Source: JANJUO01 sp942492935 (lineage in GTDB: Bacteria > Bacteroidota > Ignavibacteria > Kapaibacteriales > UBA2268). Taken from it: a stretch of DNA of 64,000 nt. Positions 45,701 to 54,495 of the stretch are shown piece by piece (position 1 is the stretch's first letter; each line of letters begins with the position of its first letter). The position numbers were made by a program, and so were the translations under genes. The DNA lies in contig OW818654.1 in the NCBI GenBank assembly GCA_942492935.1, positions 2,728,001-2,792,000 of the forward strand, written 5' to 3'. The notes beneath the pieces are model-generated. The model was not told the origin of the DNA. It searched no databases and saw only the letters and a program-made list of their open reading frames with translations.

Positions 45701-47019
45701 TGACAGATGGTAATGGAGTAATTGGTACTAATACAGAATTGCTTCGTTTTGACAAAGTTACACAAGCAAATTCTGGTACTTATTATGCAGTTGTAAGTGG
45801 TGATGCAGTATGCTCAACTGTACAATCACAATCAATGAGTTTATATGTTGCAACTACAACAAAAGTAGCTTATCCTACAAAAAATACAGATATTGGATTT
45901 AATAAATTCACATCTAAAGTATTTTTAGATTTCCAATTACATATTGGCGGTCAAATTGCAGATGAATCTGCTCTTCATAACTATAATATTATAATTAAAT
46001 GGTACAAACAACAAGGACCTGGCATACCTGATTTATTAATCGTAAATGATGATAGATACGCTGGAGCAAACTCTAATGTTCTTTCAATTAACAAGTTTAC
46101 CGTTGTTGATGGTGGTGCTTATTTTGCTAAAATTTGGACTGTTTGTGGTGATACTATTTCAACTCCAATGTTCAATGTTAAAGAAGTCAAACTTGATATA
46201 GCAGAGGAAGCAGTTGACCAAATAGTATGTGAAAATGATAATGTTAAAATTAAATCAATTTTTGTTGCTTCTGTTCAAGGTGAACTTACTTATCAATGGT
46301 TTAAAGATGGCGTGAAATTAGCAAATGATAATAATCATTCAGGAGTCTTTACTAATGAACTCACTATAAGTAACATTAAACCAAAAGACGCAGGTATTTA
46401 TAATGTAACCGCAACTTTAGTGAATCAGCAAGAATTATCATTGTCAGACCTTGCAGAAGTAACTGTTAATCCTATGCCTGTTATCGAAAGTCAATCAACT
46501 GACCAAGAAGTTCAATCAACTAAATCATTGACTTTGAATGTTGTTGCAAAAGGTGGTAATTTAACTTATCAATGGTTTAAAGATGGCATTGCAATAGAAA
46601 GTGCAAATGCTGATACTTATACTAAGGATAATGTTCAAGTTGAAGATGCTGGTAAATATACTTGCGAAGTAACAAATGATTGTGGTATGATTTTATCTGC
46701 TGAAATTTCTGTTGTTGTTACAGTAGGTGGTATTTCTGGCGTTAAAGAAGTAACACAAAATGGCTGGAAATTATCTTCTGCTCAGCCAAATCCTGTAGTA
46801 AATAATACTGTATTTAATTTATTTGCAACTAATTCTACAATTTCAAAGATTACAATTAATGATATTAGCGGTTATGAAATTGAATCATTCAATTTAGATT
46901 TATCTGAAGGTTGGAATCAATTGAATATTAATGCAAAGAATTTATCAAATGGAACATACTTCATTACTATAAATTCTAATAATATTAGATTAACTCAAAC
47001 TTTTATTGTTATCAAGTAG
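42757..47019 (+). CDS. Giant T9SS surface protein: lamin-tail, adhesin-like and Ig domains, CTD
   Basis: 1420 residues from the ATG at 42757, which gives a signal peptide ending SQSFSQ. Order: lamin-tail-like domain (IIISQYTETETGSFPKGIELWNP), a jelly-roll/cleaved-adhesin domain (SNDWLISPNFDLSMY ... WNLDELLLTG), unassigned beta domains, three or more Ig_2-type repeats (LKYQWYKDGAMM, LTYQWFKDGVKL, LTYQWFKDGIAI, each with the DAGxY block), and a CTD (SSAQPNPVVNNTVFN...NLSNGTYFITINSN). A surface adhesin or matrix protein exported by T9SS. It ends in a terminator. Very Asn/Thr-rich like its neighbour. Confidence 0.88.
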   Translation: MNFRKLLLMILLLSIVSVSQSFSQIIISQYTETETGSFPKGIELWNPSTTTVNFASTPLIVKQGTNGSTNLTTLVTISTGTLEPGEVYIVGTNEIKTYMDLNGISAKFMFHNSQFNGDDALQITVGGIVTDIFGNIGNDPGTEWVGSGVSTANQNIELKDGITSGSLVNWTNPSLRYQYVGPGTDLTGFGVAPGKLTPEAPFEILHKENFSTMTLGNWVPYSVTSNRNWFASSFSNKTFASMNGFGADVASNDWLISPNFDLSMYQNLKFSFSYQKRNTGPNLDIKISTDYVAGTDPTLATWTTLGTVSASGWAYQFYDVSAFAEKNVFIAFHYTSTGTVSSTAAEWNLDELLLTGDFKTGTLAEKLVISKSNPATPVQGVPFELIIRAIDRDGLPTPLATDTKIELKKIVGTGTLTGNMTAILKAGSTKISFPNLQYNGNDRLRIKVSSPNNKPGPQYLADYEQDFMTITKPVLTANVYSNAHLGSAHPIEAVALGSNNQPVYNYNGYDVTLTINPSTFTGTTKKKIVNGTVIFSDIVFTTLGTYTVSLSSPYLGSSINYTVNVINQPTMTEVIVPKFIKGDGAFLENGGTGRLPSLALVRFNGLHPNAEYRYTTGITRTIPNNMSNPAGRNMVRKWNESNWQFLSSGKSLTNYAEFSSFKSDGSGSALVWVNVIPDATTDATSGYNVYWLVELGNASGNSINRFYTTSTSKTLQIGYGVTQASGIYESRSTMNPTNIVALYDQNNAVITTAIVQDDGATLQTPGFAHQSPWFYADYENSKGAWATIIPNDLVGGVRKISELDINGNTIKSFTDDDGIWADYNTEGSNYAMEPPREVIGQVYFATPNIEFSNVAAGSKICNFDKSFDLLFDARGVSKAHIYIAKDNNAYELLAGNVDVRNNKYVWNIIRSLFRNSNLKIKVVSAEHNYVTDEVIGFGVYDTPIILGTSQSKVMCLNSKASLQVEADGSNLKYQWYKDGAMMTDGNGVIGTNTELLRFDKVTQANSGTYYAVVSGDAVCSTVQSQSMSLYVATTTKVAYPTKNTDIGFNKFTSKVFLDFQLHIGGQIADESALHNYNIIIKWYKQQGPGIPDLLIVNDDRYAGANSNVLSINKFTVVDGGAYFAKIWTVCGDTISTPMFNVKEVKLDIAEEAVDQIVCENDNVKIKSIFVASVQGELTYQWFKDGVKLANDNNHSGVFTNELTISNIKPKDAGIYNVTATLVNQQELSLSDLAEVTVNPMPVIESQSTDQEVQSTKSLTLNVVAKGGNLTYQWFKDGIAIESANADTYTKDNVQVEDAGKYTCEVTNDCGMILSAEISVVVTVGGISGVKEVTQNGWKLSSAQPNPVVNNTVFNLFATNSTISKITINDISGYEIESFNLDLSEGWNQLNINAKNLSNGTYFITINSNNIRLTQTFIVIK

Positions 47020-47043
47020 TTAGACATATAATTTTTTATAATT

Positions 47044-47065
47044 AGGGGCTTAATGCCCCTTTTTA
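47044..47065 (+). terminator. Rho-independent terminator
   Basis: AGGGGC (47044-47049) and GCCCCT (47055-47060) with a 5-base loop, followed by five T. Confidence 0.85.
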
Positions 47066-47162
47066 TTTGAAAATTATTTTGTTTTGCAACTATAAAGTAT
47101 GTGATTATTTGCGTTTTAAATTGTCTATTAATTTTGAAGAAATACAAATTTTGGAAAAGTTT

Positions 47163-49613
47163 ATGAAAAAGATAATAATTTTACTTTTTTTGATGTTCTT
47201 GATTAAAACTTATAGCACAGAATTTATTATTAGTCCTTCTGATAATGAAATTATTTGTTATACTGAACCAATTAAAATTAAATGGTCAACTGAATTTTTA
47301 GATTCAGTTTCCATTTTTTCAAGAGTAAATAAATCTGAATTATTTCCTATAATCAAAAACTTTTCTGTTTCGAATAATGAATTTTATTGGAAAATTGATG
47401 ATACAAAATATTTTAATAAGCCAATTACTTTGATTATTACTGATGGCATTATTACTGATTCTATCAATATTTTAATCTCAGAAAAACCAGAAATTTTATA
47501 TTATTCTCCATCGGATATTGTATGTCTCGGTACTTCTTATCAAATCAAAGTAGAAACAATTGGTGTCAATTTAAAATATCAATGGTTTAAAGACGGAACG
47601 TTAATTCCAAATGCCATTGCATCAGTATTATTCTTTGATGAACTTCAATTTCAACATTCTGGTATATATACTTGTGAAATTTCCAATGATTTCTGCGAAA
47701 AAATAAATTCTCCTAATATTTCTCTTTATGTTCTATCAGAAACTCAAATTATAGAGCAACCTAAGTCTTTGCAATTTTATGTAAGTAAAGATGCAGTTTT
47801 TCAATTAAAGGCACATCAGTCAGCTGTTGATGGAAATATTCAGCCACAATATAGATGGTTTCGTGATTCATTAGACACTCAAGCGACTTTAGATAATTTC
47901 AAAAGATTAGGTATCGACCCAAATGAATATCCACCAAAACACCCAAAAGAATATTTCAAGCAATTTCATATATATAAACAAGCAGCAATGTTTGACAATG
48001 AAAAATACGAAGGTACTCACACAGACAGATTAAAAGTAAAAAATGTTGCCCCAGAAGATAGAGTCAATTATATTTGCAAAATAACAGGCAAATGTGGCAC
48101 TGTATTCTCCAATTATGTTACAATTGGCGATAATACACATTTTAAAATAACAAAACTTACGGGCGATTTTTTTGATTGTTCTGGGCAGAATGCAAAATTT
48201 AAAATTAAAGTGGACCAATTTTATCCAGGGACTATTACCTATAGATGGTTTAAAACAGGATTGATTGAATTGCATGACAATGAAAAATATTCAGGAACAA
48301 AAACAGATATGCTGATTGTGAAAAATGTACAGAAATCTGATAATTTTGCTTATTATTGTCTTGTAACTTTAGAAGAATATAGTATTTGGGAACGTTGTGA
48401 AGTATTTGTTTTAGATAGCGAAACCAAACCATCAATTGGCTATCAAACTAAATATTATCAAATTTTAGACCCAAGCTCTTATTATTATGAGTTACTAAAT
48501 CTTGAAATTAGAATGAATAATAAAAGTAATTGTGAATTTACATGGTATAAGGACGGCAAATTATTAAAGAAGGAAGTTAGGGCTGGTTTATCTACTCATA
48601 AATTACAAAATCCTCCTTACTACGGTAAACCTTCTGATGCAGGAAAATATGTTGTGCATATCAAAAATATATGTGGTGAAGTATGGTCAGATACAATGGT
48701 TTGCGTATATGGACAATTACCTACAAAAATTTGCGAAGGTAATGATGCATTAGTATCTGTTGAAGATACTAATGATGTTTCAAAATATTTCTATACTTGG
48801 AAAAAAGGCACTAAAATTATTACAGAATCATCTAAATACATTGGTGCCAAGAAAAATACTTTGATAATTAATGATGTTAATGAAAAAGATGACCATGGTA
48901 AATATGAATTATATGGAACAAATTATGACAATGGAAAAAGTTTTTTAATTGGTGTTGCTTGGCTTTTTGTTGCTCCAAAGCCATATATGCAAAAAGATTT
49001 ACCTGAATCTCTTATTTATCTTGGTTCAACAATTCAAAAAACAAATTTTGTGGTATATACTAAATCATCTTCAATTACTTACCAAATGTATTTTAATGAT
49101 GAAAAAGCAGGAAATCCAATAACTGAACAAATAACTAATTTAAATCAAACTTCAATTATCTTGACATTCTCTAATAATCAATTTTTTATTGGTGATGGCG
49201 TATATCAGTTTCATTTCAAAGATGATTGCGGTGAAGTTTGGTCTAAAAAAATGGAAGTTAAAAAATATCAAAAATCTATTCAAATTGATGATTCAATTGT
49301 TGATAATAATCCAGATATTGTAAAAATAATTGCCGGAATTGATGCTCATCTATCAAATAAAATCAATATTTATCCAAATCCAGTTAATGATAAAGTAAAT
49401 ATTACAATCAATTCTTCAGCAAATGCTTCAATTAGCATATACTCAATTGGATTAACAGGAATTGAAATACCAATTATTGAAAAAATAGTATCAGCAAGTA
49501 ACGAAACAGTTCTTACATTCAATACTGATAATCTTCAAAATGGATTAAATATTTTGAAAATTAAGATAGACAACAAATTCTATATTTTCAAGCTAATAGT
49601 AATGAAAAATTAA
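47163..49613 (+). CDS. Ig-domain T9SS surface protein
   Basis: 816 residues from the ATG at 47163; upstream in-frame codons have no signal peptide, whereas MKKIIILLFLMFLIKTYS does. The mature part has about five Ig-like repeats with the motif YQWFKDG or YRWFKT and DxxxYxC blocks (HSGIYTCEISNDFC), and an end NINIYPNPVNDKVNI...LQNGLNILKIKID, a CTD. Related to the preceding gene, so the two are likely partners or paralogues on the cell surface. Three of the repeats keep paired cysteines. Confidence 0.85.
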   Translation: MKKIIILLFLMFLIKTYSTEFIISPSDNEIICYTEPIKIKWSTEFLDSVSIFSRVNKSELFPIIKNFSVSNNEFYWKIDDTKYFNKPITLIITDGIITDSINILISEKPEILYYSPSDIVCLGTSYQIKVETIGVNLKYQWFKDGTLIPNAIASVLFFDELQFQHSGIYTCEISNDFCEKINSPNISLYVLSETQIIEQPKSLQFYVSKDAVFQLKAHQSAVDGNIQPQYRWFRDSLDTQATLDNFKRLGIDPNEYPPKHPKEYFKQFHIYKQAAMFDNEKYEGTHTDRLKVKNVAPEDRVNYICKITGKCGTVFSNYVTIGDNTHFKITKLTGDFFDCSGQNAKFKIKVDQFYPGTITYRWFKTGLIELHDNEKYSGTKTDMLIVKNVQKSDNFAYYCLVTLEEYSIWERCEVFVLDSETKPSIGYQTKYYQILDPSSYYYELLNLEIRMNNKSNCEFTWYKDGKLLKKEVRAGLSTHKLQNPPYYGKPSDAGKYVVHIKNICGEVWSDTMVCVYGQLPTKICEGNDALVSVEDTNDVSKYFYTWKKGTKIITESSKYIGAKKNTLIINDVNEKDDHGKYELYGTNYDNGKSFLIGVAWLFVAPKPYMQKDLPESLIYLGSTIQKTNFVVYTKSSSITYQMYFNDEKAGNPITEQITNLNQTSIILTFSNNQFFIGDGVYQFHFKDDCGEVWSKKMEVKKYQKSIQIDDSIVDNNPDIVKIIAGIDAHLSNKINIYPNPVNDKVNITINSSANASISIYSIGLTGIEIPIIEKIVSASNETVLTFNTDNLQNGLNILKIKIDNKFYIFKLIVMKN

Positions 49614-49788
49614 TATATAGTAATCACTAAGTTTTCAAATGAAAAATATCAGGAGCATAATACAGATAACTATTTAATAAAAAGTCAGATGATTGACTGT
49701 TAAGTTAGATAAGAGACATTTTCAAAATAATTGAATGTTGAAAAAACATTCGAATTATAAACTTTGAAAAATTATTTCTTACAAAATT

Positions 49789-50772
49789 CTATAAAAAAAA
49801 TGCAATTACGATAGCAGAAATTGATAAAAATAGGGAAATAATACTGACTATCTTTGGCATAGAATCATTCTTTTGAGAAGTATCAAATTCAGCTAAGATT
49901 TCAGTTACTCTTTTTTCAAGAGCATAAATGCGATTTTCCGAATCAGTTTTGACAACATTAAAATGAGTTCCTGTTTTATTTTTGTCAGATGAATTTTTTT
50001 CAAAATTTGCTAATTTGAATTCAAAGTCTTTGATTAATTCATTTAAAAATTCAATTCTTGTTTCCATTTTTTCATTGGTTGCATCAAATTGTAATTTCAA
50101 TTTCTTCGCTTGTTCATCAGCCATGTGGTTAATACTTGAAATGATGCTTTTCATACCATCAAATTCTTTTCCTAATTGCTTCAATTCATTATTTACTCTT
50201 TCAGTATTTGACCAAAAATTTTGGTCAAAACCTACTAATCTTCCCTCTATTTGTCTTTGTCTTATAGCAATTTTATCTTCTAATTTAGCAAATTCATTAG
50301 CAGCAATTGTATTTATTTTTGTCTGGCTTTCAACTATAAAAATTTCAAGTTCATTATTTGATTTCTTTTTAAAATCAGCCAATGTTCTTTCAAATTCATT
50401 TACTATACGTTTATTAACTTCAATATGTCTGTCAAATGTTTCCTTAATTTGATTGATTGCATCAATGGCATGCTGATATGAATCTTGTAAATATTTTAAA
50501 TCTTTTAATTCAGTATATTTATTTATTGTTTTGGCTGTTTCAAGTTTTAATACTCTGATTGAGTCTTCAACTTTAACATCAATATTTCTAATTTTATTAT
50601 TTAAAGTAGTTTTAACATTATCCGCAAGTTCATTCAATTCATTCATAAACAAACGATAAGCATAAGTCTGACGTTCGAGATGCTCGAATGCTTCATTATA
50701 CTTGATTGACTGTTCTCTTATAGTGTCAAACAGCCCTTTTATTTCAGGTCGAATAGATTGCGTGTCCTGCAT
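49789..50772 (-). CDS. Coiled-coil protein with C-terminal membrane anchor
   Basis: 327 residues, almost wholly alpha-helical and charged from about residue 10 to 290, with heptad-like spacing (AKKLKLQFDATNEKMETRIEFLN), then a single hydrophobic helix at the C-terminus (IVSIISLFLSISAIVIAFF). Tail-anchored in the inner membrane with the coiled coil in the cytoplasm is the simplest topology. I do not recognise a family. Its first 34 bases overlap the upstream gene in another frame, suggesting translational coupling. Confidence 0.72.
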   Translation of the reverse strand: MQDTQSIRPEIKGLFDTIREQSIKYNEAFEHLERQTYAYRLFMNELNELADNVKTTLNNKIRNIDVKVEDSIRVLKLETAKTINKYTELKDLKYLQDSYQHAIDAINQIKETFDRHIEVNKRIVNEFERTLADFKKKSNNELEIFIVESQTKINTIAANEFAKLEDKIAIRQRQIEGRLVGFDQNFWSNTERVNNELKQLGKEFDGMKSIISSINHMADEQAKKLKLQFDATNEKMETRIEFLNELIKDFEFKLANFEKNSSDKNKTGTHFNVVKTDSENRIYALEKRVTEILAEFDTSQKNDSMPKIVSIISLFLSISAIVIAFFL

Positions 50773-51032
50773 TCTTTTGTGTACTCCAAAAAATATCCTA
50801 AACTCTCAACCATCTTTTCCATAAAGTGTACTTCTACATCTGAATTCATTTCATTTTCGTATAAAAGTAATGCTTCGTAAATCCTTTCTTTGAATTCTTG
50901 GTCAGTTTCAAATTTTTCTTTCAGATAATCATTGACATAAATTTCAAGCAAACCTAATTCAGCTAACTCTTCAATATAAGTTTTTGGCTTAATTAAGTTC
51001 TTTATTCTCAATAATTTTGTTAATTTTGTCAA
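50739..51032 (-). CDS. Small protein of unknown function, coupled to the coiled-coil gene
   Basis: 97 residues, helical and acidic, soluble. The only feature is an amphipathic segment YVNDYLKEKFETDQEFKERI. It overlaps the start of the following coiled-coil gene by 34 bases. The pair could act together, for example at the membrane; no known family. Confidence 0.6.
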   Translation of the reverse strand: MTKLTKLLRIKNLIKPKTYIEELAELGLLEIYVNDYLKEKFETDQEFKERIYEALLLYENEMNSDVEVHFMEKMVESLGYFLEYTKECRTRNLFDLK

Positions 51033-51234
51033 TGAAACACCCTAAAAAAAAAATTTATTTCGTAGTTATTAAATAACTCAATAAAATCATAAGAAAAAAT
51101 CATTCCAAATTTTTTAGAAAATATAAATAAACCAAAAAATATTTTTTTGGGACAATATCATTTCTAAATTTTTCGTGACTTCACAGCAAATTAACCTTGA
51201 AATTGAATGTAAGTTATTTAGTACAAAATCCAAT

Positions 51235-51280
51235 GAAATTCCAATCGGGAATAAATGTTTGTAAACCCACTGGGATTTTG
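51235..51280. repeat. Fragment of the MITE-like repeat family
   Basis: AAATTCCAATCGGGAATAA, then GTTTGTAAACCCACTGGGAT, degenerate versions of the palindromes of the elements at 22.4, 23.5 and 29.1 kb. The terminal repeats are not visible. Confidence 0.4.
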
Positions 51281-51292
51281 AATGTATTTCTT

Positions 51293-51427
51293 TTAATTTC
51301 TATTATCAAAGTGTTCCAAATATTCTTTTCCCATCAATATTGCATAGTACATTGAAAACAATAAAAACGGCTCATATCTAACTTGACAATCTATCTTAGG
51401 AAGAATTTTTACATAAAATACCATCAT
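51293..51427 (-). pseudogene. Short gene fragment
   Basis: A 44-codon ORF, too short to be annotated with confidence, with protein-like composition: YVKILPKIDCQVRYEPFLL then FSMYYAILMGKEYLEHF. The frame stays open further upstream to about 51460 without a start codon. Probably the 3' fragment of a lost gene in the 760-base interval 51033-51793; family not recognised. Confidence 0.3.
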
Positions 51428-51480
51428 TAGGAGCTTTGCGAGAAATCCAGTAAAAATTTATATAAGAACAATTACTGGAT

Positions 51481-51650
51481 TCCTCACAATGGTCAGAATG
51501 ACAGGAAAATGGATTCTGAAACAAGTTACCAATGACACCTTTTTTCCTTGCTTCAGCATAACGACTTTTGAGGCAGTTCCAATTAACTTCGGATGAAGGA
51601 AATCCTCCTTAATCCCCCTTTAATAAAGGGGGAAAGGGGGATTTGAATTA
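51481..51650. repeat. Cluster of dispersed palindromic repeats
   Basis: Holds GGTCAGAATGACAGG, GGATTCTGAAACAAGTTACC (51511 on) and a pyrimidine/purine palindrome CCCCCTTTAATAAAGGGGG with a second AGGGGG (51613-51640). Same kinds of modules as at 39229 and 41614-42436. Otherwise the interval 51033-51793 has no gene. Confidence 0.55.
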
Positions 51651-51793
51651 ATTCTACATTGAGGGTTCTTAAACAATCTACCAATGACTACAATTTTTTA
51701 TAATGGTGTCATTTTGCATATTTTTAAATATATTTGTTCCATTCTTCAGAATGACATAATACTCAAAAACAAACTATTCAACACTTTTAAATA

Positions 51794-52342
51794 TTACTTA
51801 GTCCAATTAATATCATTGACTCCATTTAAGAAATTCGCATATCTTGCGGCTGTAAATAAGTAATCCGAAAGTCTATTTAGAAATTTCACAGTATAATCAC
51901 CGAGATTTTCTTGTGTTGATAGAGAAACTGCTAATCTTTCGGCTCTTCGACATACTGTTCTGGCATTTTGTAAAAATGCTGAACTCATTGTCCCACCCGG
52001 TAAAATAAAGTTCTTTAATGGTGGTAGAATAGTATCATATTCATCAATCAAATTCTCTAACCACTCAATATTTTCTTCGTTTATTCTGGGTACTTCAAAT
52101 TTTGGAGGTGGATTTAATGGAGTTGCTAAATCAGAACCAAGATTAAACAATAAATTGTTAATTACAGTTATACTTTCCTTAATTTTCAAAGGTAAATCAG
52201 GAATGGTTGTTACTATTCCTATTATACTATTTAGCTCATCAACTGTACCATAGCACTCAACTCTAAGAGAAGATTTGAGAACTCTTTGCCCATTAAATAA
52301 ACCAGTTGTACCATCATCACCTGTTTTTGTATATATTTTCAT
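51794..52342 (-). CDS. Cob(I)alamin adenosyltransferase, PduO type
   Basis: 182 residues. N-terminal KIYTKTGDDGTTGLFNGQRV and RVECYGTVDELNSIIG form the ATP site, and NARTVCRRAERLAVSLS is the family motif. It makes adenosylcobalamin from cob(I)alamin and ATP in the cytoplasm. Located 13 bases downstream of an aminopeptidase gene, which is probably chance grouping. No cobalamin riboswitch seen upstream of the operon. Confidence 0.92.
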   Translation of the reverse strand: MKIYTKTGDDGTTGLFNGQRVLKSSLRVECYGTVDELNSIIGIVTTIPDLPLKIKESITVINNLLFNLGSDLATPLNPPPKFEVPRINEENIEWLENLIDEYDTILPPLKNFILPGGTMSSAFLQNARTVCRRAERLAVSLSTQENLGDYTVKFLNRLSDYLFTAARYANFLNGVNDINWTK

Positions 52343-52355
52343 TTTTTTTCCTTAA

Positions 52356-54302
52356 TTAATTTAATATTATGAATTTATCTTGTTTTATATTATTACCATT
52401 TATGATTTTTATTAAATATACACCGGAGCTATTTGAATTGAAGTCAATTAAAACTTTGTTGTTATTTTCAATTGAATTATCATAAATGACTTTACCATAA
52501 ATATCTGTTATCAATATCCTACCTAATTTATAATAACTGCCATTTTCGATTGATAATACTTTATTATTTTGATTGAAAAATATTTCTGTGTTAGATACAT
52601 TTTCTTCATCTACACTACTAATTGTTTTGATACTATTAATTTGTACAATTGGGCATCTGAATTCACAATTATTAGCATAAAAATTTGAATATTCGAATTC
52701 ACCTTCAAAGGATTCAAATTCTTGAACTTCTTCATTCAAAAATAAGGTCCAAACGGTTCTATTTGAATTTGGTAAATTAAATACAATTTCAACAGGAACA
52801 AATTCAAAAATTCCCCAATCCTTTGGTTGCACTTGTTTAATTCTTACACCACTTACTTTCTTTTCAGCTTCATTGCCTAAAATTTCAATATCAAGTATTG
52901 GATATCCATTACCATAAATCCATTGATTAAAAAAGAATTCCAAATCAAGCGAGGTATGGTTTTCTATTGATTTCTGAAGGTCATCAGAAGTAATACTTTG
53001 ATTTTTAAAATCATTTAAATAATTTTGAATTACTTCATAAGAATCATAAGCTCCGTTAGTTTCGATATAATCACAAAGCATACCTACAACCAATGCACCT
53101 TTATCATAAATTAGTGAAGGATAATTGCCGATTGTTTCTCTCGAAAATCCCACTAATGGAAATAGTTTGTCTGGATTATTAAAATACGAATTACGTTTAC
53201 TTTTTAAGGTTGATAAAAAATACTTGTAATCACCGGTAAAACCTTCAGCCCACACCGCTTCACTAAATGTAGCAAAACCTTCATTCAACCAAGCATCTCT
53301 AAATGTAGCAGGACTAACCATATTTCCAAACCATTGATGCGATAATTCGTGAGCAGCAATTAAATTTGCATCAACTTTCTGTGAAAATAAGTTGTTGATG
53401 TAAGATTCATCCATTGTTACCATAGTTTGATGTTCCATAGCACCAATTTTTGTATTTACATAGCCGACTTTATCAAAAGGATATTTGCCATACTTTTCTT
53501 CAAAAACTTCTAACATTTTTGGTACTTTTGAATAAGCAAATTGAGAAGCGTCTTTATACTTTTGTCTTGTAAAAATCATAATCGGTAATTCATTGTAATA
53601 TGATTCGATTATTTCAAATTCACTCACTGCAAAAGTCATCAAGTAAGTAGCAGTGGGATAATGATGATTCCAATGATAAATAACTTCATCAATTCCTGCT
53701 TGTTCAACACTAAGCAAACCATTTGAAGCAACTTTGAATTTGTTTTTCACCTTAAATTTAAATTCACATTCTGCTTTGTCAGATGGATGGTCATAGCAGG
53801 GTAGCCAATGACGGGTAGTTGAAACATAGCTATTACTCATTCCAACACCAACTGCAAACACCATATCATTATCTTGATGGACACCACCCCAATTTGTATT
53901 AGATTTTTCCAAACTCATTAATCCATTATAATATACTCTAATGATTGAAGTATCATTCCTTGCATTATCTGGAATCTGAACTTTATAATAGAATTTTGAC
54001 ATATTTGTTTCATAGTTTTTGTTAAACTCTGTTAAAATACCATCAACTAAAACAGAATCAACTTTCAAATCAATTAAATGAAAAAAATATTCATCAGTAT
54101 TTTCAAGCCAATGAACAGTCGCATCGCAATAACCTGAAATTTCTTTATTAAAAGCATTTGTTAAATCAATATCAGCAAAATATTTAACAACATCAAATTT
54201 TTGAATAATCAAACTATCAGCAGTTGATGGTTCAGCATTTATTTTTAACAATGATAGAAAAATAACAAGCAATAGAGTAATAATTTTTGAAAATTTAAGC
54301 AT
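52356..54302 (-). CDS. M1-family aminopeptidase with T9SS CTD
   Basis: 648 residues. Signal peptide (FSKIITLLLVIFLSLLKINA), N-terminal M1 saddle domain, GAMEHQTMVTM substrate motif, zinc site HELSH (residues 318-322) with the third ligand Glu341 in NEGFATF, 18 residues later, and the second catalytic region. The C-terminal 80 residues (ILITDIYGKVIYDNS, SNSSGVYLIKIINGNN) are a sorting domain, so this metallo-aminopeptidase is exported to the cell surface or medium rather than left in the periplasm. It would feed peptides to transporters such as the one at 35747. Confidence 0.9.
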   Translation of the reverse strand: MLKFSKIITLLLVIFLSLLKINAEPSTADSLIIQKFDVVKYFADIDLTNAFNKEISGYCDATVHWLENTDEYFFHLIDLKVDSVLVDGILTEFNKNYETNMSKFYYKVQIPDNARNDTSIIRVYYNGLMSLEKSNTNWGGVHQDNDMVFAVGVGMSNSYVSTTRHWLPCYDHPSDKAECEFKFKVKNKFKVASNGLLSVEQAGIDEVIYHWNHHYPTATYLMTFAVSEFEIIESYYNELPIMIFTRQKYKDASQFAYSKVPKMLEVFEEKYGKYPFDKVGYVNTKIGAMEHQTMVTMDESYINNLFSQKVDANLIAAHELSHQWFGNMVSPATFRDAWLNEGFATFSEAVWAEGFTGDYKYFLSTLKSKRNSYFNNPDKLFPLVGFSRETIGNYPSLIYDKGALVVGMLCDYIETNGAYDSYEVIQNYLNDFKNQSITSDDLQKSIENHTSLDLEFFFNQWIYGNGYPILDIEILGNEAEKKVSGVRIKQVQPKDWGIFEFVPVEIVFNLPNSNRTVWTLFLNEEVQEFESFEGEFEYSNFYANNCEFRCPIVQINSIKTISSVDEENVSNTEIFFNQNNKVLSIENGSYYKLGRILITDIYGKVIYDNSIENNNKVLIDFNSNSSGVYLIKIINGNNIKQDKFIILN

Positions 54303-54495
54303 TTTTTCATTCCTTTCAAAATAATTTGAATATTTAGTTATTTATTAATTATATTTTTAATAATTTTGCTTTTATTATTGTGAAAAAAAAATTATTTTCA
54401 TATTTTAAATTTGTACAATTTCAAAATTTAAATTTAATTATAATTTTAGTTGAAAAAAAATTGATTTTTTAAATATTATTACATCGGAGGATTAA

